Positions 44,770 to 56,179 of a stretch of DNA of 64,000 bases are shown piece after piece. The notes below the pieces were generated by a model that saw only the letters and a program-made list of their open reading frames with translations, was not told where the DNA came from and made no database searches. The position numbers were made by a program, and so were the translations under genes. Within the stretch, counting starts at the first letter, position 1, and every line of letters begins with the position of its first letter. The stretch comes from Adiantum capillus-veneris (Eukaryota > Streptophyta > Polypodiopsida > Polypodiales > Pteridaceae), in contig CM043968.1 in the NCBI GenBank assembly GCA_014529385.2, positions 4,576,001 through 4,640,000 of the forward strand. Reading direction: 5' to 3'.

Positions 44770-46999
44770 ATTAAGGGCAATGTTTGAAGAGGGAGGAAAA
44801 AGTTCGATGTTAACGTGTAATTTTTTGCAAAATTACCTAATAATGCCCTTATAATTTATCATCAAGGAAAAATTCATTGATAATATCTTCTTGATGAGTG
44901 TAAATAGTGTATATACTATCAAAAAATAGTCCTTTTTGGTTGTTTTTCATCATTTTTATTAATAATGAGACTTAAAAATAGAGAAATCCAACAAAAAAAA
45001 AGCTATGTTTTTCAATGGATTTTCTTAATTATTGGATTTTTACTTTACTTTTTTAGCATTTTATTATTTTCTTTGATTTTTTTTATAAATAGGTCAAAAA
45101 TTAATAATAAATAGCAAAGAAGCTCAGATGGAAAAATGGAAGACACGATGGTGATCAGAAAGACAAGGCTTACAAACAAAAAAATTTCAGTAAAATCAAA
45201 AGATGGAAGCAGGAAGCCTAAATTAGGCGGCCAGACCTACTTTTGCAAAATTCTTGCAGGATGAGCTACAGGAATCCGATCAAGGAAATTTTTGAGTCTA
45301 ACATAGATTTCACAGTCTAGTAGGACTAACAAGGGAATCTGGGGAAAATTGGTTCAGGAAGTCCGGGTATAGATATCCAAGGTAGGCTAAAACCACCTCA
45401 TTTCCACTTGTGGCCTTTGCAGAAAGAGCTTTTCGACCTCTTTCACACGTCTTTTCCGCAGTCTATAGTTGCCCGTTTTCAGCACCCTCTCACACGAGAC
45501 ATGAGGGGTAAGTTCTTTACTCGTCAATGATCCATTTTGTATGGCCGGTAGCTAGTCTAAACCCCTAGAAAAAACCCCAAAAACCGAGCAGTGCACGAAG
45601 GTCCTACGACCAAAAACTGATCATAGCGGCCTGTCAGCTCGACCAAATCGGATGAGATTTGAATTGTAACATGCCCTAACATAATAGAACCTTTCTATAT
45701 CATCAGTTGACCATTTGGCAGGGGTCAAGGGGCCCTCCCTAGTAGAAAAGCTAGGTTTTTGGCAGATGTTAGAATTTCGATCTGACTCCACAGAAAGCTT
45801 GCCTACGAGGTTCATATACAATGTATATGCTTGGTTTAGTGAAATCAATCATGCAAAGCCCTCGAAAAGCAGAAAATGACTCAAAAGCTACAAAGCGTTA
45901 AATTTGATATACGGGGTCAAATTGACTCCAAATAAGCCAGAATTGGATGAGTTACTTCACGACTATGTTGCGAACAAGTCCAAAGCCTCAAAATTGACTG
46001 ACTAACTCGACAGGCAGTATAGTCACAAAAATCAGAGATTTCAGAGTCGACAAAGCATAAAGTGATGCCGGCAAGACCAAACTTGACCAAATTCAATTTA
46101 GGACTTGTATTAGGTGTATAGAATGTGTTTAGGTCAAAATTTTTAAGATTTGCAAAAAATTTGTGACTGTTGTAAATAATTACGATTATTTACTTTTGCA
46201 CTTATTTTGCTTGGAAATTGTATCATCATCTCACCTATCATGTGTACACACCTATTACATGCCAAAAATCAAGTATGAGCCAAAATGAGCACCTATAACT
46301 TGGAAAATTGCCAGAAAACACAAAGAAGTCTTTGCAGGCCAATTTTTGGGTTATGGACCACATTTCTTTATCCAAATCACCTCATATCTCATGCGCAGGG
46401 TGTATACAATGTGTAGAACCAAATTGTACCAAAAATTGTTAATTTTGGTAGAAAATTTAATAATCACGATTATTTACTTTCATGCCAAAATAGGGAAAAT
46501 TTGCTATTTTGCCATCATACATCCAAAGTACATGATGTGTTAAGCCCACTAGCCAAGTTTGAACCAATTTGGTGCTCAAAGTCTCAAATTTCCTTTATAT
46601 CTACTGTTTCAGAGACCTAAAGCCAAAATCTGGTACCATTTCTACCCTATGCATCCAAATGAGCCCACATTTCACTCAGAGTATATATTTGGTATATACT
46701 TCAAGCCTATGATGCCAAGTTTGCAAAATGTTGAAAAAAATACTTAGTTGTAAATAATTGCGATTATTTGCTTTGGTTGCAAAATTTTGTTTGGACTTTA
46801 CAATTTTGTTCCTTGCATGTTTTTATGCATCTATGCTTGTTCAAAAATTGATTTGAAGCAAATTGGACCAAAATTGTCAGCATTTCAGACTAAAGAACAT
46901 TTCAGAGAAAAATCCGTGAAATCTGCTAACTTTCATTCACTGCACAGGAGCCATGCGAGCAGCAGAGAGGGCTAAGAAGAAGCTCAACCAGAAAGAAAA
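44770..46999 (+). other. 3' noncoding zone of element 2
   Basis: AT-rich block 44800-45120 (matching 14830-15150 in character), a tata-like gggtatagatat at 45365, a GC-richer stretch ending gacatgaggg/gtaagttc (splice-donor-like, 45499-45514), then leader-like DNA with palindromes. Ends at an ATG-rich, purine-rich start of the accessory ORF. No other coding sequence. Confidence 0.5.
46172..46771 (-). repeat. Palindrome array near 3' end of element 2
   Basis: Sites at 46172-46193, about 46457-46477 and 46750-46771, spaced 285 and 293, each half-site GTAAATAATYG followed by its near-reverse complement. Flanking text (ttttgcacttattttgcttgg after the site) matches the 5' leader at 34.58 kb only when reverse-complemented, so the array is inverted relative to the 5' one. 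Confidence 0.75.
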
Positions 47000-49900
47000 A
47001 TGCAGGAGCTACCCACATACCAACTAGATCCAGATTCAGTCAAAGCCGCCAAGGCAGCCTATCTTTCAAAAGAACAGCTCGAAGAGCATCACACCACAGT
47101 GTTTATTGGCAGATTCAAGAGTGAGGAGGGACATCATGTAGAGTTGCAACTCCTACCAAAAGAAGTGTATGATATCGCCGCGAAGCCTGAGACCAAGGAA
47201 GCCAACCGCATGCTAGGACTCAGAGATTTCTATGAACAAGAGCCGTGTGGTGTGGACTTCGAAAAAGCTAACGAGTTTTATCCACAATCAAAGAAGATGG
47301 AACTACGCAAATTTCTGACTCTCAGAGGAATAAAGTTGATGTGGTGATAACCAAGGAAATAGTGGTAGAGGCACTCAGATTGCCCACAGAAGGAATGAAA
47401 ATGAGGGCAAGGGACAGAAAAATGGCAAGTACTTTCACCAAAGAAACCACCGTAGATACCTTTGCTAACCTTATTCACAAATAGTTTGAAGAGCCAGCCA
47501 GTTTATACCACCAACACTTTCATTTCCTTGCTAAAAGACCACCAAGGTATACCACGCCTAATCATGCGGTTGCCACCACCTTCACGAAAGTCCTTAAGTC
47601 AACAACCAGGCAACCAGTGGCCCACACACAATATGTCTTGACCACTTTGAAAGGCACAAAGAAAGAAGGAAAGATTACTTACCTAGGTGCACTAGAGGTC
47701 TTGACAAGGATTGCATACCATGCCATCGGCATGGCCGACAACCTACCACCTGCCCCAGACCAAAACACTTGGATAGTGTCAGCTCAACCATCTCTTCAAG
47801 CTACAAGATTGGCCAAGAGATCCTACAAATCTGATGAAGAATCAGCTGAAAGCTCACCAGAAAGGCACAACAGTGAAAGCTTGGATAATGAAGAAAAGAG
47901 AGCACGAAGGGAGGAAATGAAGAGAAAAGCCATGGCAACACACCAAGAAGAGCCTGTGCAAAAGCAAGCCTGGTTTGAAAGAGAGAAACACGCATACCAT
48001 CACAGCTGACAAGCACAAGGAAAGGACCTAGAAAAATGGGTGCCTAGTGGACTTAAGGGACCAAGGACAAAGCATCACACCAGGAAGCAGGTTGAAGAAC
48101 CCGCTGAAGTACTGGAACGGATGTACCAAGAAGAAAAAGCTTTAAAGCTAAAGGAAGCCGAAGAAGCAGCAAAGAAGGCAAAAGAGGCAAAAGAACATCA
48201 AGAGCATGCAGAGGAGACCACTGCACAAGGAGAAGCACAAAATGCCCAAGGTGATGTGTCTCCCTGCATCTCTTCTCCTGTCTCTGAACACCAAGATCAA
48301 CCAATGCCGAGCCACCACCATCACCGACACTTAAAGACACAACAAATGAGCCAACAAAAGAAGAAGAAGAAGATGAACATGAGAAAGTAGCTGAAGCTAC
48401 ACAAGAATCTGAATAGCAAGAAGCAACGGAAACAACACATCAAGCAGATGTCTCTACTCAAGAGAAGCAAATAGAGAGAGAGCAAGAGAAATAAAAGGTA
48501 GCCAGTCCTACACTAGAAGAGGACTCCGCAAAAATTGAGCACACAAGAGAACAAGAGGCCAAGGAAACACCCTCTACCTCAGCACAACAATAGAAGGCCG
48601 AGGCACCACCCTCTACCTCCACGAAAAAAGAACAGCCACGGCTACAAGAACAAGAGCAACTAGCCGTCCTGACACAACCAACAGATACCCATGAGGTTGT
48701 AAAAACATCAAGACAGCTGGCACACAATGAAGACTAGAAATTTAATGATGAAGTCATCCTGCAGTTTAATGAATATGCTAAGCAAAAGCAGGAGATGATA
48801 GAAAGGCTTTGCTCAGCAGCACTTGGCCGTAGCACACGGGCCAAAGAGTTAGAGATGGTGATCGATGCACTCCAAGGGGAGTTAGACGACAGAATTAATG
48901 TCATCATCGATATGCAAAGGCAAGTGCAGAAGCATAACAACATCATCTCGCTAGAGATAAGCAACAAAAACAAAATGAAGGAGTTGGGTGAGCTGCTTAC
49001 CAAACTGTCAGATGCATGCAAAGCCAAGGATGATTAGCTGACAAAAGTTACAAATGAACTTCTCACTACCACCCTATCAGTTCAAAAAATCAAGGTACAG
49101 TTAGATGTAGCCAATGCTTCTCTAAAGTACTCAGAACAAACAATCAATGATCAAACGATATTCTTGCGGCAAATATGAGAAAATCCAACCGTTGCCTCGA
49201 TCAAAGGTACATACGAGGTCTACAAGTAACTAGAAAAGAAACATAAATACCTCGAGCTCGAGCTGAAGTTAGAGCAATCTCAGCGTAAAGATCTGGCCTT
49301 CATGCGGGTCCAAAGAGAAGATGAACTGCTGAAGGAGATAGCTGAACTCAAAAGAGTCAACCAGCTACTGAAAGAGAGAAGGCCGGAAATGCAAGAAGAG
49401 GCAAGCACTTCAGAGCAGCCTTAGATAGAAATACCCTCAGTATCATTTGCTAAAATTGAGACAGAGTCCACAGTAGAGCTGAGTGGCGAGGAAGATTTTC
49501 AAGTACCCATTACAGAAGAAGACACAGTGCCCATGCTCCAGCTCTCAAAGGCTAAAGAAGATGCACTAAAAGAAAAAGTGACACAAGAGGTAGATGAGCA
49601 ATGGAAGGCAACAATGGATTGGGAGCTGAGAATACTTCATTCTGTCAATGTCACACAACTCACTCCCAATCAAATAAATGCACAATGGCACCAACAATCC
49701 TTGTCGTACCCTCTAATTAAAGTTGAGTTGCTACAAGTAAAAGAAAGACTTTACACAGACATGCAAGTCGAGGGCACAGACAAAGACCACCCGAAATGGA
49801 GGTTGAGCTGGCTGAACAAGAACCCAAGGTACTTGATTTTGTTCACCAGAGCCCCTGCGGCCCTACCAAAAGATCTGACTTTCTATCCTTTACTAAGAGT

Positions 49901-50530
49901 AAGGACCTGGATAGCACATGAGGCACTACTAAGAAGCAGCCAACTTGGCTAAATTACCCCAGATTGCCTGCTCCAGAAAAGGGACCAGCGATTGAAGAAT
50001 ACATGGTGAAAACCCTAAAGGGCACCATGTCATTCTTTAAAAGTCTACCAGATTTGTCATGTGCTATACTATATAAGATCTGCCAAATGCTGCTCACATG
50101 CATCAAAGTGTTCAATGAGCCAGAACAAGCAGGCGCCCCTTGGATGTCATTCCTCGAGGGTAACAAAGGGTTGTGCTATGATCTTACTGGCCAACCTTCC
50201 GAAGAAGTCCTCTATGGCTTCTACGCCATATGCATGTTTCTACCGTCTCACAATATACTGGTGTTTGAGGAAGCATTCTACACGGGATTCTTCACTTGAT
50301 GAATGAAGATATTTTCTCCAGTGATGATCAGCAGCCTCACATCAAAGTTTGTAGCCTACTCAACAGTGGAGCTGAAGAACATAGTAACTATGCAGTTTTT
50401 GCAAGTGCCATATAAAGAAAGGAAGATCAAATACCAAAAGGCGCTAAGTGCGCTTAAAGACCGCCTCGCTAGTAGCCAGTCCAAAGACTACTTCAGCCCA
50501 CAAAGTTGTGTCAAGGGACGACACATGCAA
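47000..50530 (+). pseudogene. Gypsy accessory ORF (sense copy), element 2
   Basis: A decayed ~1100-codon protein in several frames: N-terminal globular part (47000-47345) with LTLRGIKVDVVITKEIVVEALRLP spanning a shift at 47340; LYHQHFHFLAKRPPRYTTPN (about 47500) and IAYHAIGMADNLPP (47725); then Glu/Lys/Ala coiled coils (47800-49430, including MIERLCSAALGRSTRAKELE); then a second globular part (49500-50300) with WRLSWLNKNPRYLILF and LCYDLTGQPSEEVLYGFYAI. Homologous to the antisense ORF at 31.1-33.1 kb. No membrane segments or signal peptide, so not envelope-like. Located between pol and the 3' LTR. Confidence 0.6.
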
Positions 50531-50541
50531 GGAGGAAGGAA

Positions 50542-50968
50542 TGTTAGCAGTAATCTAACACGGATACCATTTTTCGGAGTTCTCATTGTAAAACACTTAT
50601 TACTTTGATAAATTGGGAATATTGTAACTCCTATTTTCTTGGATAAACTCTGTAATTAATGAGTCAGGGCTACAAGCTTCCAGATTGTATCAACCTCTCA
50701 TTACCCATCACTGGTAGAACTCCCAGATTATTAGTTTTGACCACCAAAAAACCTTGGATAAGGTATAAAAGCCAATTTTTGTAATTTATTATCAAGTTTT
50801 GGATAATGAAATACACAGTGTGAGCTAATGGCGCTCACTCCTCTCCTTCTCGCGCTTCCTACTCCCTCCCCGGTTGTCACATTGCAGTCGCATTTGTTGC
50901 ATTGCAACTGCATGTAAGAGCCCTACGCATTGACGTAAACACATCACGGTATTTTGTAGCTTTTGGCA
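50542..50968 (+). repeat. 3' LTR, family B
   Basis: Starts tgttagcagtaatctaac and resembles 53047-53470 throughout. Contains aagcttccagattgtatc (50678), ggtataaaagcc (TATA, about 50761) and gcattgacgtaa near the end (50917). Right end set just before the putative primer-binding site tggcatcgcc (50970). The terminal CA is not clear, so the end is approximate. Confidence 0.65.
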
Positions 50969-51470
50969 TCGCCGACCCACGGCCTAATTTCATCATAACT
51001 AGGAATTTACACTTTCAAATCAAAAGCTAAGCATAGGCGGGGTATTGGGGCATCATTGCTAAGCATATAGATGCATTCGGGGTCAAAAACGACTAGGTGA
51101 AAAACCACTGCTGTTAATAATCGTGATTTTGGCACTTGACCTAAAGTGCGATTTGAGACCATAAGCATGTGTGCTTAGGTCTTATAAACATGTCCTAGAA
51201 GTTTTGTTATGTTTGGATGTCATCTGATGTTGTAACGGATGTGATTTGTTTGCCGATGAGCGATTGGCTTTTGGTGATTTCAGTCACTTGAGTGTAGGTT
51301 GAGTTAGATGCGAGTTGTTAGTTGTTTTATGAGAGATTGACAACCTCTTGTATCCTCTATGCACTTGTCAAGTCAGCTTCATCCCATGGATTGACAATTT
51401 AATCGTGGTTCTCGCTAATACTGCAATAAGATAGGATGGTGAGGTTAGACATGCGTCCTTGATCCTGGAA
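50600..51470 (+). repeat. Inverted repeat, left arm
   Basis: LTR-B part, leader and filler in the order LTR-leader-filler. The reverse complement of the same three pieces lies at 53485-54314, about 2 kb away, with moderate divergence and small indels. Confidence 0.75.
50969..51330 (+). repeat. Leader fragment following LTR-B
   Basis: tggcatcgccgacccacgg then cctaatttcatcataactag and about 330 bp closely matching 33867-34200, including the degenerate first palindrome (gttaataatcgtgatttt, 51114). This is the start of another element-2-type leader, cut off at about 51330. Confidence 0.7.
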
Positions 51471-51507
51471 GGGACACAAGGTGTGCAGGTCTTAGGGTTT
51501 CACTGAA

Positions 51508-51578
<71 letters not shown>

Positions 51579-52103
51579 CTATTATCCTCCTCGAAGCTCC
51601 TCGGAGGTCAAATATGACTTATGGGACCAAAGCTACATGTGATATAGTATGTGTATGGCTGATGAGTGAATCTCGATGCTCCAAAATTGTGGTGATGAGA
51701 GTTACAATGGAGAGCCTACATTGTGGATGGGAGAGGAAAGTGTGTAGGTCTAAGTCATGGCTAAAAATGTGAGAGAAGCAAGTTCGGATGTGACCAAAAG
51801 CTGAGCACTCTAGTAGTCCGTGGTACTCAAACTCTCGAACTAATGTGCACAGTCGATTTGACTCTTCTCCATTGCCCCAATGCCATGTCTCGCATCAAAG
51901 GGAATGGGACCTAAGCGGAATGGTTGTGACAGTGCGTATCACCAACAAGAAGATAGGCTCAAGCATGTAAGTGTGAGTACGGTTTCCTCTTTCAGCGAAG
52001 GACATGGTTTTGTAGTTGGGGGCAATATGGGTGGTGTAATGTATGAAGCGTGACCCACCGGATTTCTCCCAAGCCATAATAGATTGGCGTTATAGAAAAG
52101 CTT
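51331..52103. other. Filler DNA with (GA)33 microsatellite
   Basis: 51331-51470 is the inner end of an inverted repeat (copy at 53490-53620). A pure (GA)n tract spans 51511-51576. The rest (51580-52100) has no coding signal I trust on either strand; it may be LINE 3' untranslated DNA. Confidence 0.5.
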
Positions 52104-52602
52104 CATTCACTTGAGAGTCAATTGAAGCATCATGTAGCAAGTGTAATAAATCCCATCTCCCAAACCACTTCTTTATGGAACTTGCATCCATCATGTGCTC
52201 AAGATCTTGATTTTATGTGTCTAGTGAACTTTTTTGCTTGTTTCCCATGCAATTATAGGAAGTCGATGTGATAGGATTTGATGCATCTTTATCATGTACT
52301 CCACAAACCTTTCCATGCCCATAACTCAAGAAGTAGGAGCATATATGGGCATGGAAGCATTCACTTGAGAGTCAATTGAAGCATCATGTAGCAAGTGTAA
52401 TAAATCCCATCTCCCAAACCACTTCTTTATGGAACTTGCATCCATCATGTGCTCAAGATCTTGATTTTATGTGTCTAGTGAACTTTTTTGCTTGTTTCCC
52501 ATGCAATTATAGGAAGTCGATGTGATAGGATTTGATGCATCTTTATCATGTACTCCACAAACCTTTCCATGCCCATAACTCAAGAAGTAGGAGCATATAT
52601 GG
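52104..52602. repeat. 254-bp tandem duplication
   Basis: cattcacttgagagtcaatt begins at 52104 and again at 52358; about 245 bases appear identical until catatatgg (52348 and 52602). A very recent direct duplication in what is probably LINE 3' DNA. Confidence 0.85.
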
Positions 52603-52609
52603 TGTCTGT

Positions 52610-53046
52610 GCCTAAACTTGGAGAAAATTTGTAAGAAAACCCTTTTGGACATTCTCAAACTCTTTCTAAGTAGAGTTTGAGATGCTCCCACCCCACACTT
52701 CAACTCCATAAAGAAGAACCGATGTCACCAATGCATCAAAAAGGTACTTCTTGAGAAACCAGCACTTGATGCTTTCCGCATTATACATGTTCTCAAATGT
52801 ATAATATGTTCGCTTTTCCCCTTCCAAACGATGCATAACACATTTATGCCACTTGTGATTGGTCGGAACCTCAAGGCCAAGGTACTTAAAGCTCTCAACA
52901 ACTTCAAGTGTCTCATGATTGTAGACAATGCATGCCTTCTCCTTCTGGTTGGGTTTCACAAGCATAACCTTTGTTTTGGATTCATCCACAATCAGCCCAC
53001 TAAGCAAGCAAAAGTTCTCAAGGACAACCATAAGCTTTTGTGTATC
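52610..53046 (-). pseudogene. LINE (non-LTR) reverse transcriptase C-terminal fragment
   Basis: On the - strand: VVLENFCLLSGLIVDESKTK, then ESFKYLGLEVPTNHKW, HRLEGEKRTYYTFEN and LFDALVTSVLLYGVEVWGG. This is the thumb/connection region following the YADD block of plant LINE RTs (SKTK, FKYLG and GVEVWGG are diagnostic). The 5' part is lost: the LTR-B copy begins at 53047 exactly where homology stops. A pseudogene fragment. Confidence 0.75.
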
Positions 53047-53484
53047 TGTTGGCAGCAAGCTAACCCTGATACCATTTTTTGGAGCTCTCATTCTAAAAAC
53101 ATCTATTATTTTGATGAATCAAGAATATTTGAACTCCTATTTTCTGGATAAACTTTGTAATTGATGAGCTGGGGCTACAAGCTTCCAGATTGTGTCAACC
53201 TGTCTTTACCTATCTTTAGTTAGAGCTCCCAATTATTAGTTTTGACCACAAAAAACCTTGGATAAGCTATAAAATCCATATTTTGTAAGTTTTTTTTAAG
53301 TTTTGGATAATGAAATACACAGCGTGAGCTAATGACGCTCACTTCTCTCCTTCTTGCGTTTCCTACTCCCTCCCCGGTTGTCACATTGCAGTCGCATCTA
53401 TTGTGTTGTAACCGCATGTAAGAGCTCTACGCATTGACGTAAGCATTTCATAGTATTTCGTAGCTTTTGTTGTCGCCAACTATG
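53047..53484 (+). repeat. LTR-B copy (direct)
   Basis: Starts tgttggcagcaagctaaccc, matching the start of the LTR at 50542, and follows it through aagcttccagattgtgtc (53177), the TATA-like gctataaaatcc (53267) and gcattgacgtaagc (53432). Either a solo LTR or one end of a deleted element; it interrupts the LINE. Confidence 0.65.
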
Positions 53485-54314
53485 GGATGGGTGTCTAACC
53501 TCACTCCTATCTTATTGCAGATTTAGCGAGAACCATGATTAAATTGTCAATCCATGGGATGAAGCTGACTCGACTAGTGCATAAAGGCTACAAGAGGCTG
53601 TCAATCTCTCAAAAAACAACAAATAACTCACATCTAACTCAAGCTACACTCAAGTGACTGAAATCACCAAAAGCCAATCACTCATCGGCAAACAAATCAC
53701 ATGTGTTACAGCATCAAATGACAGCCAAACGTAACAAAACTTCTATGACAAGTTTATAAGACCTAAGCACATATGCTTATGATCTCAAATCCCACTTTAG
53801 ATCACGTGCAAAAATCACAATTATTAACAACAATGGATTTTTGACCTAGTCGTTTTTGACCGTGAATCAATTTGAATGCTTAGCAATGATGCACCAATAC
53901 CCCTCCTAAGCTTAGTTTTTTATTTTGAAGTGTAAATTTTTATTTATGATGAAATTAGGCCGCAGGTCTGCGATGCCAAAAGCTACGAAATGCTGTGAAA
54001 TGCTTACGTCAATGCGTGGAGCTCTTACCTACGACTGCAATGCAACAAACACGACTGCAATGTGACAACCGTGGAGGGAGGAGGAAGTGCGAGAAGGAGA
54101 GAAGTGAGCACCGTCAGCTCATTTGTGTATTTCATTATCCAAAACTTTTAATTAACTTACAAAATTGGCTTTTATATCTTAGCCAAGGTTTTTGGTGGTC
54201 AAAACTGATAATCTGGGAGCTCTAACTAAAGATGGGTTGATACAATCTGGAAGCTTGTAGCCCTGGCTCATCAATTACAAGATTTATCCAAAAAATAGGA
54301 GTTACAATATTCTC
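53485..54314 (-). repeat. Inverted repeat, right arm
   Basis: Filler (53490-53620), leader (53625-53968, ending gatgaaattaggccgcaggt) and LTR-B (53970-54314, cut at gaatattgtaactcc reversed). Sequence reads as the reverse complement of 50600-51470. It abuts a direct LTR-B copy on its left, so two LTRs face each other. Confidence 0.75.
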
Positions 54315-54329
54315 GACATTAGGAGAAAG

Positions 54330-56054
54330 TTGGACTCACTTTTGGGACTTTCAGTTCTAGAGAGAGAGTGGCGCTCGACCAATGAGGAACATGCTAACAT
54401 TACCTTGAAAATCGACATTTTGGAGTCAAGCTCTTTTAAAAAAGGGAGGAAATATTATTTTGGTTCATCAAATTGCACAATCTCACGCTTTCAAGGCATA
54501 AATGCCGTAAGTCGTACTAACTATGTACCGAGGAATTTCAAAACTTTCATTGAAGACTCTATCTAGTATCTTTGTTCCCGTCCAAAGATGACTTTGAGTA
54601 GCTCTACTTCCCTCTCAAAACTTCTTCCCTTTTTCATATTTGTGCTAACCTTTCTGTGTATTCATTCTATTGCACACCATGTCTACTTCTCGAAGGCCTA
54701 GCACTACCATTGACTCTGCTAGCATTTTTAACAGTTATACTACAGACGATCAAGCATGGATTCCATCTCGAATAACTATTGGAAGTTGGGTTCTACTGCA
54801 AACTAGGAGGAGGAAGAGGAGGCAACGCAATGATTTTGTGGAGGCTTTCAAGGGTCAAGTTAAAGAGTTTAAAGTGTGTGCACAAAGCAAGCGGGTGAAA
54901 GAGGTCCTCATACAACATGCAGACTTAAAGTTGCAAACATCTCCTCCAAGTTTTCCAAGGCATCGACCCAATTGTAAGTTATTTCAGCATCTCGCTTAGT
55001 GCATGATTATATTCGAATATTAAGTGGTGGATATCATCTTTGGTATGTTTCATATATTTATCCATCAAATAGGACAGATTGGCAACCAATTGAGAGCATA
55101 GTTGGGATTTTTTATGCTTTCCATGCGTTTATTGGTGAGCAAATGTACCGAGGAAGACAACACAAGGAACTTGCAGATAATGGAATTTTCTTTTATGATA
55201 TGTCATATGTGGAACCAAGAACTTCCATTGGTTGGGGTCGTGTAGCTCCTTTGTCACTTCCATCCTTTGACAGCAAGGATTGGTCCCTGCCTGCTTCGCA
55301 AACTAATGAAAGCTTCAAGAATAAGTTGTTTCAGGATATACAAAAGTCCCTCAAGTATTCAATTGTCACAAAAATAGTCCGGCTCGCACTATTTATGCCT
55401 CTTGAAGTGTTTGTAGATTTTTTCTTCGATGAGCAAATAAGAACTACCGCAACAATGTTCATTTGCAAGTCTGAGAGCGGTTTGGACTTTTTAGATGATA
55501 ACTGGGTTAGGAAACAATCATAGAACAAAATATGTATTTTGCAAAAGAAGTCCATAATTTGCAAGTTCATTATAAGCTCTCAAAATTTCTTAGTATCGTT
55601 TTACTATATTAGATATCATCTTCTTAGTGGGCAGCTTATTCCACTTGACCAAGATACAGAGAACAGCCTCGAGAACAAACCTTTATCAATGGAGCTCTAC
55701 TTTTGAGATAGCCTACTTACTGTGATGGAGACAATGTCAAGCACAACTCTTGCACAGCTCAGGATAGATCTTACATGTGAAGAACTTCCACTTTTGCCGA
55801 AATTGTATGCATTCAGTCTCAACAATAGAAAGGTGCTTACTAAATCAATAAATTTTGATTGTCTTTAATACACTATGATAGAATCTAGCTTTTTCTTCTT
55901 TTCAGATTCCAAGGCGCAAGGAGAAAACAACATTGTGCAAGGAGTCACTAACAAATACACTTCACTTAATTGCTTCCATCGGAAGCTAGGTCACATATCT
56001 TGTGCACGCAAAGAGCTTTGATGCCATGCAAACCATGATGTACTCTTCAAAATG
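54330..56054 (+). CDS. Unrecognised spliced gene
   Basis: Open stretches 54330-54566, 54670-54999, 54999-55523, about 55637-55830 and 55905-56054 on one strand, with splice-like signals (aacaatagaaag/gtgcttac at about 55830; ttcttttcag/attcc at about 55905). A plausible start is ATG 54679 (MSTSRRPSTTIDSA), followed by a basic RRRKRRQR stretch and a globular-looking part rich in aromatic residues (HLWYVSYIYPSNRTDW; LALFMPLEVFVDFFF). A TGA at about 55706 (ELYF-stop-DSLL) suggests decay. I do not recognise the family. Confidence 0.4.
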
Positions 56055-56179
56055 ACTAATGCAGAGACATTTTTTGGCGGTCATAATATGTTTAAAAAAT
56101 GTACATTTTCAATGTTTCAAAACTTTACATATTGTGTTGTTTCTGTCAAGATTTATACAAGTAATTTTCTCCCTTTCCC

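Larger units (their letters stand above)
33850..50970 (+). mobile_element. Ty3/Gypsy LTR retrotransposon, element 2 (degenerate)
   Basis: Leader, gag, PR remnant, RT, RNase H, integrase, PR2, pol tail, noncoding zone with palindromes, accessory ORF and 3' LTR in order on the + strand. Related to element 1 throughout pol but with a different palindrome motif and LTR subfamily. The 5' LTR is missing (replaced at 33850). Numerous stops and shifts; one LTR-like insertion inside gag-pol. Confidence 0.8.

Noticed and set aside
47000-50530. Accessory ORF as an envelope gene
   Set aside because: Its position before the 3' LTR suggests env, but there is no signal peptide, membrane anchor or Cys-rich ectodomain; composition is coiled coil.
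51895-52077. - strand frame with a GNRTHTYMLEPIF-like string
   Set aside because: Short, isolated and in filler DNA; no homologue elsewhere in the window.
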